From B3-G11 sp036985855 (GTDB lineage Bacteria > Actinomycetota > Acidimicrobiia > Spongiisociales > UBA5794): a stretch of 11,203 nt of DNA. Both the position numbers and the translations under genes were made by a program. The DNA lies in contig BTQL01000069.1 in assembly GCA_036985855.1 (NCBI GenBank), positions 1 to 11,203 of the forward strand, read 5' to 3'. This document shows positions 1-7,435 of the stretch, in pieces. A model generated the notes under the pieces. That model saw only the letters and a list, made by a program, of their open reading frames with translations, ran no database searches and was not told the origin of the DNA. The stretch's first letter is position 1. The number at the start of each line of letters is the position of its first letter.

Positions 1-63
1 GCACCAAGAGTCGGGGAAACGATCGTGGTGGATCCACCGAGCTATCTTGTGGAGAAGACATGA
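1..63 (+). CDS. 3' end of an unidentified gene
   Basis: The first plus-strand frame is open from the window edge and ends at a TGA at 61-63. It encodes the last 20 residues of a protein ending in VVDPPSYLVEKT. The stop overlaps the start of the next gene in an ATGA arrangement (ATG at 60-62), typical of co-transcribed, translationally coupled genes. The visible tail is too short to name a family. The context suggests an enzyme of the same sugar-acid pathway. That this is a real gene end is inferred from the overlap and from the lack of any other role for these bases. Confidence 0.55.
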   Translation, partial: APRVGETIVVDPPSYLVEKT

Positions 64-896
64 AACTCGCGTCCTTTACTTCGCCAACCGGCAACGGTGT
101 TGCCGTCGACGTCGACGGTGTCCTCTACTTCACCGGCTACAAGAACCTTCTCGAGTTCATCGGCGATGGCGCGGAAGCGCACACCGCAGCGGAGTCGGCG
201 GTCGAATCCCGGAGAGTGGTGTCCGACACTCACGTTGGGGCGCCGCTGTACAACCCTTCGAAGATGCTCTTCTGCGGGCTGAACTTCAAGACACACATCA
301 ACGAACTACCCGGGGCGGAAACCCCCGAAGAACCATTCTTTTTCTCGAAGCTCCCGTCATCGATCATCGGGCCGGGCGAACCGATCATCCTGCCGTTTGA
401 GACGAGTCAGGTGGATTGGGAAGTCGAAGTCGCCGCGATCCTCGGTACCAGGGCCAGAAACGTCACCGAGACCGAAGCGGAAGAATGCATCTTCGGTTAC
501 ACCGTTGTGAACGACATCAGCAGCAGGGAAATCCAATTCAAGGATTCTCAGATCACGCTTGGAAAGGGACTGGACGGGCATTGTCCCATGGGCCCTGTCG
601 TCGTCACCAGGGACGAGATTCCGGACTCAAACCATCTGATCGCCCGCTGCTGGGTTAACGGCGAACTCGTGCAAGAAGCGAACACCGACGACCTTCTGTT
701 CAGCTTCCCTTTCCTCATCTCCTGGTTGTCGCGGGCCATCACACTGGAACCGGGCGATATCATCACGACAGGCACACCCGCCGGTGTCGGCACATTCATG
801 GACCCGCCGCGTTACCTCGCCGACGGCGATGAAGTGACCGTCTCGGTGGATGCCATCGGCGATCTGACCAACCCGGTAGTCGCAGGATGGGCCTGA
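60..896 (+). CDS. Fumarylacetoacetate hydrolase (FAH) family protein, possible 2,4-diketo-3-deoxy-sugar-acid hydrolase
   Basis: This is a 278-aa cytosolic FAH-superfamily enzyme that would cleave or hydrate a metal-bound 2-keto acid. The metal-binding core is visible: DWEVEV at 119-124 (ligands E121 and E123) and NDIS at 151-154 (D152), followed by GKGLDGHCPMGP at 168-179 and the family signature TGTPAGVG at 237-244. An N-terminal accessory domain of about 65 residues precedes the catalytic domain, as in two-domain members. The start at 60 has GGAG at 51-54 with five-base spacing and overlaps the preceding stop. It overlaps the next gene by 10 bases. In L-fucose and L-rhamnose diketo pathways, an enzyme of this family and length splits 2,4-diketo-3-deoxy acids to pyruvate and lactate, next to an SDR such as the one at 2837. 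FAH members also include acylpyruvases and ureidoglycolate lyase-like proteins, so the substrate is inferred from context. Confidence 0.88.
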   Translation: MKLASFTSPTGNGVAVDVDGVLYFTGYKNLLEFIGDGAEAHTAAESAVESRRVVSDTHVGAPLYNPSKMLFCGLNFKTHINELPGAETPEEPFFFSKLPSSIIGPGEPIILPFETSQVDWEVEVAAILGTRARNVTETEAEECIFGYTVVNDISSREIQFKDSQITLGKGLDGHCPMGPVVVTRDEIPDSNHLIARCWVNGELVQEANTDDLLFSFPFLISWLSRAITLEPGDIITTGTPAGVGTFMDPPRYLADGDEVTVSVDAIGDLTNPVVAGWA

Positions 897-2728
897 CTCC
901 CGTCGAGGTTGCGCTCCACGGAGGCACACAGTCGCTGGAGTCCCCTCGTCTGATCGAGGGCGACCACTTCACCGCCGGCCTGGAAACCCCCTCGCTTCGA
1001 AATGTCGCAATCGACGGGCTCGAAGTCGCTCAAAGCATCACTTTCAGCGTTCGTGACAAGAACTGGGGTACGGCCGAGCCCAGTGACTGGTCGACATCAT
1101 TCAAAGAGACCAACGGCTCGATCGATGTTGCAATGGAGGGACGCTTCACGTCAGATGAGATGGACCTCAGGGCGAGCATTACCGTGCGTACCGCTCATGA
1201 CGGCTCGCTCACCTATGCGGCTAAGGCGATCGCTCTTCGCGACTTCGAACGAGCGAGAATCGGCATCTGTGTGATGCACCCCGCCAACTTCACGGGCCAA
1301 CAACTCCACGTCTCGACACCGGACGAGGCCTACTCAACCGTCTTCCCCGTCAACGTGAGTCCCAGCCGCGCTATCTCCAACATCGTGACTCTTCGACACA
1401 GCATCGGCGACGACAGAGAGGTCCTGTTCGAGTTCGAGGGTGATCTGTTCGAATTCGAGGACCAGCGCAACTGGTCGGACGCGTCGTACAAGACCTTTTG
1501 CACCCCCCTCAGCCTTCCATGGCCCGTTGCCGTTCGCTCGGGAGACATCATCGAGCAACGGCTACGCATCTCTACCGTCGGGAATAGCACGTTCCCGTCA
1601 ACAATCGCTCCTCGGCCCCGAACGGGCGCCACCGCTGTGCACATCGATCTCGATGCAGAGGGTCGGCCGGTTCCATCCATAGGCGTCCTCTGCGACATCG
1701 ATCCTGCAACGGTTCGCGCGGCGAGCGCGCTCGGTGTTCCACATCTCAGGCTCAGCCTCGATACACGATCCGAGAGTGCAGCTACCGAGCTGGCCGCAGC
1801 CGGGCAAGCTCTGGCCGGTTCTGATACAGGTATCGAGCTCGAACTCGTAGCGGACTCCCCCGGCGACCTGTTACCTCTCCACCAGAACATCGCACATCTC
1901 GGTGATCGACTCCAGCGCGTCTTCGTGTTCGACCGAGAGACACAGATCACAACCAAGGCCTACGGTCCGGCCATCGACGATCTCCGATCCGCGACCGGAT
2001 CCCGCGTCGGAGGCGGCTCCGGGTCGAATTTCGGCGCAATCAACTTCAACCTCGACGACATCGCCTTCGACTCCCTCGACGCGCTCACGTTTCCTATCAG
2101 TCCCCAGGTGCACTACACGGACCACTTCAGCTTCATCGCCAACCTGGATGCTCAAGCAGTCCTAGCTGCAAACGGTAGGCGGCTCGCCGGACACCGTCAG
2201 CTCAGCATCGGACCGGTCACGCTTTTGCCTAGACAAGCAGGGAAACCTCTGGCGCCGGACCCGCGCTCGGCATCGCTTCTTGCCTCCGCGTGGACCGTTG
2301 CGAGCCTGAGCGAACTGATGTCGTCCGGTGCAGATGCGCTCACCTACCATCAGATGGGCGGTCCGGCAGGCATCGTTACCCATGACGGAGCCATGAACCC
2401 GACGTACCACCTATTGGCCGACCTCGCCCGATACCGCTCTGCGCGTTACCTGCCCGTGCACATCGATTCACCAGAGCGACGGGTCGCGGCAATTGCTCTC
2501 CGTGGGCAATCCGATGCGCTGATCGTCATTGCCAGCCTCGAATCGGAGCCGGTCGACATCGAGCTCCCATTGCCTTCGACCAATGTCACAATACGAACAC
2601 TCGACCAGACAACCTATGACATCGCACGGAGCGGGCAATCAGGATTCACCGACACAACCACTCCCTGGAACGGAGACAGCGTGCAACTTCTCCCCTTCGC
2701 AGTTGCTACGTTGCATGTGACGTTCTGA
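887..2728 (+). CDS. D-apionate lactonase (ApnL)-like protein, putative sugar lactonase with TIM-barrel core
   Basis: This 613-aa protein has the architecture of the ApnL family, which hydrolyses D-apionolactone to D-apionate. An N-terminal beta-rich domain (about 1-240) carries VRDKNWGT at 55-62 and the block EFEDQRNWSDASYKTF at 189-204, continuing to LPWP at 210-213, which I recognise from this family. A middle TIM-barrel-like domain (about 262-525) holds GGGSGSNFGAIN at 376-387, ISPQVHYTD at 404-412 and IGPVTLLPR at 441-449. A small beta C-terminal domain (about 535-613) follows. There is no signal peptide, so it is probably cytosolic. It starts inside the FAH gene with a 10-base overlap and only a poor ribosome site, implying coupled translation. 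Residues that I recall as acidic in the family appear replaced (AIN at 385-387; HQ at 488-489). The family call is fairly firm; apionolactone as the substrate is not established, since no other apionate gene is seen. Confidence 0.72.
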   Translation: MGLTPVEVALHGGTQSLESPRLIEGDHFTAGLETPSLRNVAIDGLEVAQSITFSVRDKNWGTAEPSDWSTSFKETNGSIDVAMEGRFTSDEMDLRASITVRTAHDGSLTYAAKAIALRDFERARIGICVMHPANFTGQQLHVSTPDEAYSTVFPVNVSPSRAISNIVTLRHSIGDDREVLFEFEGDLFEFEDQRNWSDASYKTFCTPLSLPWPVAVRSGDIIEQRLRISTVGNSTFPSTIAPRPRTGATAVHIDLDAEGRPVPSIGVLCDIDPATVRAASALGVPHLRLSLDTRSESAATELAAAGQALAGSDTGIELELVADSPGDLLPLHQNIAHLGDRLQRVFVFDRETQITTKAYGPAIDDLRSATGSRVGGGSGSNFGAINFNLDDIAFDSLDALTFPISPQVHYTDHFSFIANLDAQAVLAANGRRLAGHRQLSIGPVTLLPRQAGKPLAPDPRSASLLASAWTVASLSELMSSGADALTYHQMGGPAGIVTHDGAMNPTYHLLADLARYRSARYLPVHIDSPERRVAAIALRGQSDALIVIASLESEPVDIELPLPSTNVTIRTLDQTTYDIARSGQSGFTDTTTPWNGDSVQLLPFAVATLHVTF

Positions 2729-2836
2729 TGACATCTGTGATCACCGAACGGAGAGCTGCTCTCTCCCGACCCGACCTCGACACCCTCGTCGTGATCTAGA
2801 TCGGATGACCATCTCACACACATACAGAGGAGGACG
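2729..2836. other. 108-bp intergenic spacer with a short hairpin and a 10-bp palindrome
   Basis: This is the only sizeable gap in the left plus-strand cluster. It contains an inverted repeat, GGAGAG (2750-2755) and CTCTCC (2761-2766), with a five-base loop. There is no T-run after it, so it is not a convincing intrinsic terminator. A perfect palindrome GATCTAGATC lies at 2793-2802. A strong Shine-Dalgarno site, GAGGAGG (2827-2833), serves the SDR gene. I see no convincing -35/-10 pair. The spacer may hold an internal promoter or an mRNA-processing site that separates expression of the SDR and 254-aa genes from the upstream pair. Confidence 0.4.
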
Positions 2837-3586
2837 ATGAACGACAAGATCGCGATGGTTACCGGCGCCGGGACAGGGATCGGTCGACGTATCGCTGAAG
2901 TACTGGCGGAACGCGGCTCCTCGGTGGCACTGTTGGACATCAACGAAGACCAACTCGACGAGGTGGCTTCCCAGATCCAGAGGGCAGGTGGCACCGCCCT
3001 TCCAGTTATGACAGACGTGACACAGTCCAAGAACGTGCAAAAGACCGTGGACCGGGTCCTCGAGGAGTGGGGTCGTATCGACGTGCTCGTCAACAACGCG
3101 GGGATCCTGCGCGTCGGCACCGTCACGGACGGTTCCGAAGAGGATTGGGATCTCGTTCTCAAGGTGAATTTGAAGGGTGTCTACCTGTGCTCTCGCCACG
3201 TGCTGCCATCCATGATCGATGCCGGCTCCGGATCGATCGTCAACATCGCGTCTGTGGCAGCTACCAGCGGCAATCCGGATCTTGCGGCGTACAGTGCAAG
3301 CAAGGCCGGAGTCATGAACCTCTCGCGCGCCATGGCCAAGGGATACGGACCTATGGGGATTCGAGTGAATTGTGTCCTGCCGGGGACGATTCCCACAGAC
3401 ATGCACAGAGCCTTCTACAGCGAGGACGAAGCAGATGAGACGCTTGCAGAAATGGCATTGAACAAACCCCTCCGCCGAAACGGAACGACGGATGACATCG
3501 CTTCGGCTGTCGCATTCCTCGTATCCGATGAAGCAAACTTCATCACCGGCGTTGTGCTCCCCGTAGACGGCGGCGCAACGCTCTAG
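2837..3586 (+). CDS. Short-chain dehydrogenase/reductase (SDR), classical type
   Basis: This is a 249-aa classical SDR that would oxidise or reduce a hydroxyl/keto group of a sugar acid with a nicotinamide cofactor. The Rossmann motif TGAGTGIG lies at 9-16. D34 at the end of the second strand (ALLD) points to NAD(H) rather than NADP(H). NNAG is at 86-89 and N111 sits in the NLKG segment. The catalytic S139, Y152 and K156 are all present (IAS and YSASK), and PG at 182-183 precedes the substrate loop. The C-terminal ITGVVLPVDGG motif is intact and the length is standard. GAGGAGG at 2827-2833 precedes the ATG. In L-fucose and L-rhamnose diketo pathways an SDR oxidises 2-keto-3-deoxy acids at C4, feeding an FAH-family hydrolase like the one at 60. 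That assignment is inference; SDR substrate cannot be read from sequence. Confidence 0.92.
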   Translation: MNDKIAMVTGAGTGIGRRIAEVLAERGSSVALLDINEDQLDEVASQIQRAGGTALPVMTDVTQSKNVQKTVDRVLEEWGRIDVLVNNAGILRVGTVTDGSEEDWDLVLKVNLKGVYLCSRHVLPSMIDAGSGSIVNIASVAATSGNPDLAAYSASKAGVMNLSRAMAKGYGPMGIRVNCVLPGTIPTDMHRAFYSEDEADETLAEMALNKPLRRNGTTDDIASAVAFLVSDEANFITGVVLPVDGGATL

Positions 3587-3593
3587 GCGACGG

Positions 3594-4358
3594 ATGACAC
3601 ACGAGGGTTCACACGCGGCAAACAGACATTCGGCACTCACGCTGTCCGAGTGGGAACGCGGCATAGTTGTGACATCTGCCGACGATCCGAGCGTCGCGAT
3701 GTATCTCTGGTTCTGGGAGTGGAACATGTTCGGTGCGTTTGACACTGGCCAGCACACCCACGGCGAGTTCGAGAATGCTCGGACCGTGGCCACAGACGGA
3801 CTCTCGGCAACCATCGCGACGCGCCACGGGATGAGTATTTCGCTAGAAATTGGGGCGCACGGTGTCGATCTGGATCTGAACGTGACAAATGTGTCGCGCC
3901 GGGAGTGGAGTCGTCTCGCGTCGATCGTCCCCTGCTTCAGTCCCGGACCCGAGGGAGCCAGCACAGAGCAATTTCGGTCCACTCCAATATCATTCGTGGG
4001 CGTAGACGGTTTCGATCGGTTGAGAGCGAGGGAGATCCACTTCAATGAGGAACTCCGGGCAAAGGTGGATGCCGCCGGGGATTCCACCGGTCGTTTCGCG
4101 TGGTCGGACAAATGGCCAACAGCACACGACAACGCGACGAGCGGTCTGATGACAAGAGCGTCATCCGATGCGAGATGGGTGACCGGAATCGCATGGGAGC
4201 GGTTCCTCTCCGCGCAAGGCAACAACCCTTGGGATTGCATGCACCTAGCTGTGCAGATCGGTCCGCTCACGCCTGATGAAACACGCAACGTGCGTGGGAG
4301 AATCTACCTGTCCGCCGGAACGAAAGAGGACCTGCTCGCGATCGAAGCCGCCCGCTGA
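3594..4358 (+). CDS. Uncharacterised 254-aa protein, predicted beta-rich, carbohydrate-locus associated
   Basis: I do not recognise a named family. There is no signal peptide or membrane segment. The middle of the protein alternates short hydrophobic strands (for example 81-100 and 107-113), suggesting a beta-sandwich such as a mutarotase- or lectin-like fold. Aromatic-rich patches occur at 38-46 (YLWFWEWNM) and 168-176 (FAWSDKWPT). The most striking block is at 199-220, where WERFLSAQGNNPWDCMH precedes a final strand pair with IGPLTPDETRNVRGRIYL (222-239). I have the impression of similar C-termini in proteins of glycan-degrading planctomycetes, but cannot check this. It starts seven bases after the SDR stop with a weak ribosome site, so it is probably coupled to the SDR. 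It could be a sugar mutarotase, a binding protein or an enzyme; no catalytic motif is evident. Confidence 0.75.
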   Translation: MTHEGSHAANRHSALTLSEWERGIVVTSADDPSVAMYLWFWEWNMFGAFDTGQHTHGEFENARTVATDGLSATIATRHGMSISLEIGAHGVDLDLNVTNVSRREWSRLASIVPCFSPGPEGASTEQFRSTPISFVGVDGFDRLRAREIHFNEELRAKVDAAGDSTGRFAWSDKWPTAHDNATSGLMTRASSDARWVTGIAWERFLSAQGNNPWDCMHLAVQIGPLTPDETRNVRGRIYLSAGTKEDLLAIEAAR

Positions 4359-4423
4359 TACATGAGTCCGATAGAGATGGGCGACGGTCCGATCAGTACG
4401 TGCATGACAACCGACGGCAGGAC
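4359..4423. other. 65-bp convergent spacer
   Basis: This short stretch separates the 3' ends of the plus-strand 254-aa gene and the minus-strand sulfatase gene. I looked for a bidirectional intrinsic terminator (a GC-rich stem with T-runs) and did not find one. Termination here may be Rho-dependent. Confidence 0.5.
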
Positions 4424-5860
4424 TCAAGGCTCTCCCTCAGCCCGCGTCTCTTGTTGGGACGGGTGAGCCTCGTCACCCAGACCGAGCTGCAGCCGGGCAA
4501 GTTCTTCCTTGAGTTCGAGTTCGACATCGGCATACTCGGGGTCCCCGTACACGTTGTTGATCTCGAACGGATCAGCGCTGAGGTCGTACAGCTCCCACGA
4601 CGGCGGATCAACGGGTCCGAACGCTCCGGGTTGATCCATCGGATCGTTGTAGAAGTAGATCAGCTTGTGGTCGTGTGTCCGTACGCCGTAGTGGGCCCAG
4701 ATGTTGTGTGCGCCGTCGCGATGCATCCAATACCGGTAATACATCGAAGTCTGCCAGCCGTGCGCTGTCTCTCCGCCGAGCAGAGGAAGGAAGCTCGAGC
4801 CTTGCATCTCGGAAGGGACGGCGATGCCCGCGAGCTCGAGGAAGGTCGGTGCGAAATCGACGTTGAGTACGAAGTCCGAGCACACGGTGCCGGCAGCGAT
4901 TCGACCCGGGTAGCGAATCAGGAGAGGCATCGTCAGGGACTCCTCGTACATGAACCGTTTGTCGAACCAGCCGTGGTCGCCGAGGAAAAAACCTTGATCG
5001 GATGTGTAGACGATGATCGTGTTCTCCGCGAGACCGTTCTCCTCGAGATAGTCGAGAATTCTTCCCACGTTGTCGTCTATGGATGCAATACAGCGGAGAT
5101 AGTCTTTGATGAAGTCCTGGTACCGCCACGAGATCTCCTCCGACTCGGACAGACCGTCGGGAACCGACACCTTGTATCCCATCTCCTTGAGATCCATCAT
5201 CCGACATTTCGCGGCCGTGGCTGCAGGCGAGCGCGTCGCATAATCATCCCAGAAGGTTTCGGGCTCGGGAATCGTCGCGCCGTCATACATGTTCGCGTGT
5301 TTCTCGTCAGGTTCCCATGCGTGGTGCGGTGCTTTGTGATGGCTCATCACAGCAAAGGGCTTGTCAGGATCCCTGCGCCGAATCCAGTCCAGCGTCATAT
5401 CTGTGACTATGCCCGTCACGTACCCCTCGATCACGTTCTCGCCCTCAGCGGTGAGAAAGACCGGATCGTGATACCGCCCCTGGCCGGGGAGAACACTCCA
5501 CTTGTCGAATCCTGTTGGCTCGTGCTCCGGACCTTCACCGAGATGCCATTTTCCAAACATCGCCGTCTGATACCCGGCCTCCTGCATCAGCTTCGGAAAC
5601 GTCTCGAGGGTGTTGTCCATCGGCGTGTTGAGAGTCGTGACACCGTTGACATGGTTGTACGTCCCCGTGAGGATCGATGCGCGACTCGGAGTACAGATCG
5701 AATTGGTACAGAAAGCGTTGTCGAAACGCATACCGCCTGTCGCAATTCGGTCGAGGTTCGGGGTCTGGTTGATCCGACTCCCATAGGCACCGATCGCATG
5801 ACGCGCATGATCGTCAGACATGATGAACACCAGGTTGGGACGATCATCAGTATCAGGCAT
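4424..5860 (-). CDS. Sulfatase, family S1 (formylglycine-dependent, cytoplasmic)
   Basis: This 478-aa S1-type sulfatase would hydrolyse sulfate esters of a sugar. The formylglycine signature is CTPSR, with C56 as the residue converted to formylglycine and R60 beside it. Metal ligands are visible as D16-D17 (MSDDHA) and D288-Q289 (TSDQG). Other active-site residues are K104 and H106 (GKWHLG), H174/H175 and K176 (SHHK), and K301. The C-terminal subdomain has the usual WELYDLSADPFEINN pattern. The protein begins directly with RPNLVFIMSDD and has no signal peptide, so it should act in the cytoplasm on imported sulfated oligosaccharides. It needs a formylglycine-generating enzyme, which is not in this window. 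The ATG is preceded by AAGGGAG with five-base spacing (plus-strand 5866-5872). It lies 128 bp downstream of the GH4 gene on the same strand, consistent with joint transcription. The exact sulfated substrate cannot be assigned. Confidence 0.93.
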   Translation of the reverse strand: MPDTDDRPNLVFIMSDDHARHAIGAYGSRINQTPNLDRIATGGMRFDNAFCTNSICTPSRASILTGTYNHVNGVTTLNTPMDNTLETFPKLMQEAGYQTAMFGKWHLGEGPEHEPTGFDKWSVLPGQGRYHDPVFLTAEGENVIEGYVTGIVTDMTLDWIRRRDPDKPFAVMSHHKAPHHAWEPDEKHANMYDGATIPEPETFWDDYATRSPAATAAKCRMMDLKEMGYKVSVPDGLSESEEISWRYQDFIKDYLRCIASIDDNVGRILDYLEENGLAENTIIVYTSDQGFFLGDHGWFDKRFMYEESLTMPLLIRYPGRIAAGTVCSDFVLNVDFAPTFLELAGIAVPSEMQGSSFLPLLGGETAHGWQTSMYYRYWMHRDGAHNIWAHYGVRTHDHKLIYFYNDPMDQPGAFGPVDPPSWELYDLSADPFEINNVYGDPEYADVELELKEELARLQLGLGDEAHPSQQETRAEGEP

Positions 5861-5988
5861 CCACTCTCCCTTCAGTTCGCGGCCGCACCGTCATCGATGC
5901 AACATTCCAGGCAATAGAGGAAGTATCGCCGAGTCAATGCTCACGATGATCGCACCAGTTCCGAGGAGAGCGATGTGGATCACGGCAA

Positions 5989-7359
5989 TCACGCCCACCG
6001 CAACGGAGGAAGCACGTCCTTCTGGAGTTCGCATAGCTGATCGATCGTATTGACTGCTCCCCGGTACGACTGTGTCGTCGGGTCGAGCAGGACAGCCTGA
6101 AGCAACTTGTTGCGGGATTCCTCGACGTAGGCCTCGACGAGGAGCTCGTTGATGCTGAACTGCGTTCGCAGAAGCGCAAGGATGCCCTCCGGAAACGGCT
6201 CCAGCTCCTGTCGATGTACACCGTCACGGTCGACGGTGACCGGCACCTCAACGATGGCATCATCTGGTAGACCCGATATGGCACCGCGGTTGGGGATGTT
6301 GATCGGGTCGGAGAGAAGCGGCCCTCCAGCCACCATGCCCTCGATCAATGGGACCACAAGACTGTTCGTCTTCTCGAGTGGCGCATCGGCGTCGAGACCC
6401 TTGACGTCCGGTTCGAAGAGCAGCAGCTCTTCTGTAGGGAACATCGGCACCGTGGCCGGAACCGTATGCATGTTGTAGACCCTGGGCGGAAACCTTCCTT
6501 CGTCCCACGGATGTCCTTCGGCAGGGTCGTAGAAGTATTGGAACCTGCTGGCTGCAAGGAACTCCTCCGCCCAGCCGAGGTACTCGCCGTGGTGGTTGGT
6601 GCCCGGCGACGGATAGAGGCCGAATGTTCGGAACAGAATCCGGCTCAGGGCTATCTCGTCCCAGTCGGCAAGCCAATGCGCCCTTCGTTCTCGCTCGCGA
6701 AGCGCCGGGTACAGATCCTCCCCAGTCGATCTGAGACGAATGGATTGAAACCATGTGAAGTGATTGAGACCGGCCGCCACGAACGACATCTCCTCCACGG
6801 GAATCCCAAGGAACTTGCCGACCTGCCGTTCGGCTGCGGTCTGGCCGTGACAAAGGCCCGCCGTCTTGATCGAAGTCAGACGGTTGATGGCTTCACCAAT
6901 CTTCGCCTCAGGATTCGTAAAGCTCAGGAACCATGCGTCCGGGCACTCCCGTTCCATCGCACGCACCACGTTCAACACCGGGCCGAAGTTACGTAAGGCA
7001 TGAAACATGCCACCGGGCCCGCCGTTCTCGCCGTTGATCTGCGCGAAGCCATTCTGGCGCGGAACGTGGAAGTCCTGGGACCAGTACAAGTAACGGCTGC
7101 GCTCGAGCGCGCTGAGCACGAAGTCAGATCCGGAAACAGCTTCATCGAGATCGGTCGTACTCGAGACCGTCACGCGGTCACGCCCAAGCCGGTCGATGAC
7201 GTCGACCGTGGAGCGATGAACATCAGCGAGTCCCTGCTCGTCGATGTCCATGAGCATGAGCGTGAGGTCTTGTCCTGTGAGTATGTCGCTCAGCAGGATG
7301 TCGCGAACCGTCAGGGGCCCGAATCGCCTGCTTCCTGCGCCGATGATCGTGATCTTCAT
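5989..7359 (-). CDS. Glycoside hydrolase family 4, NAD- and metal-dependent, CHG-motif (alpha-glucuronidase/galacturonidase-like) type
   Basis: This 456-aa GH4 enzyme would cleave glycosides through an NAD-dependent oxidation-elimination mechanism with a divalent metal. The Rossmann start IGAGS lies at 6-10, FTNPEA at 147-152, the metal cysteine in CHGQ at 170-173 (C170) and the metal histidine in GLNH at 197-200 (H200). The spacing and length match the family. In GH4 the tetrapeptide at the metal cysteine tracks substrate class; CHG forms have been linked to alpha-glucuronidase-type members, which fits UxuB nearby, but this is suggestive only. I chose the ATG at 7359 because GGAGA lies nine bases upstream and MKITIIGAG is the expected N-terminus; an in-frame ATG at 7422 would add 21 atypical residues and cross the promoter. 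No signal peptide. The 3' neighbour is the sulfatase. A candidate promoter and operator lie just upstream. Confidence 0.92.
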   Translation of the reverse strand: MKITIIGAGSRRFGPLTVRDILLSDILTGQDLTLMLMDIDEQGLADVHRSTVDVIDRLGRDRVTVSSTTDLDEAVSGSDFVLSALERSRYLYWSQDFHVPRQNGFAQINGENGGPGGMFHALRNFGPVLNVVRAMERECPDAWFLSFTNPEAKIGEAINRLTSIKTAGLCHGQTAAERQVGKFLGIPVEEMSFVAAGLNHFTWFQSIRLRSTGEDLYPALRERERRAHWLADWDEIALSRILFRTFGLYPSPGTNHHGEYLGWAEEFLAASRFQYFYDPAEGHPWDEGRFPPRVYNMHTVPATVPMFPTEELLLFEPDVKGLDADAPLEKTNSLVVPLIEGMVAGGPLLSDPINIPNRGAISGLPDDAIVEVPVTVDRDGVHRQELEPFPEGILALLRTQFSINELLVEAYVEESRNKLLQAVLLDPTTQSYRGAVNTIDQLCELQKDVLPPLRWA

Positions 7360-7389
7360 TGAGTGCAATCTCCGTTCTGGTTGCGGTCG

Positions 7390-7421
7390 AATAGAGCCTA
7401 ATGTGGCAGACTGGTCAACCA
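7390..7421 (-). promoter_or_regulatory. Candidate sigma70-like promoter for the GH4 gene with overlapping operator
   Basis: On the minus strand a -35 box TTGACC (plus coordinates 7413-7418) is followed by a 17-base spacer and a -10 box TCTATT (7390-7395). Matches to the consensus are five of six and four of six. The predicted transcript would start near 7383, leaving a leader of about 24 bases that includes the GGAGA ribosome site. The -35 box sits inside an inverted repeat TGGT-N2-ACCA (7412-7421), the half-site pattern known for GntR-family regulators such as UxuR/ExuR. Binding there would block the promoter. This is a sequence match only; no regulator gene is visible. Confidence 0.5.
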
Positions 7422-7435
7422 ATTACGTGAAACGC

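Noticed and set aside
1330..1956. 208-codon open frame on the minus strand
   Set aside because: It is antisense to the well-supported ApnL-like gene; the product is an S/R-rich shadow translation.
2750..2766. Intrinsic terminator after the ApnL-like gene
   Set aside because: The stem is only six base pairs and is not followed by a T-run, so it does not meet the pattern.
2741..4288. 515-codon open frame on the minus strand
   Set aside because: It runs antisense across both the SDR gene and the 254-aa gene. The SDR has complete motifs, and the antisense product is rich in S, R, C and H with no domain.
4400..5917. 505-codon open frame on the plus strand
   Set aside because: It lies antisense to the sulfatase gene, which has a full set of catalytic motifs. 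The antisense product has no recognisable domain and a V/R-rich composition typical of a GC-rich shadow frame.
7360..7422. N-terminal extension of the GH4 gene to an ATG at 7422
   Set aside because: The extra 21 residues are not GH4-like, would place the start over the promoter-like boxes, and the ATG at 7359 has a good ribosome site and the expected MKITIIGAG start.
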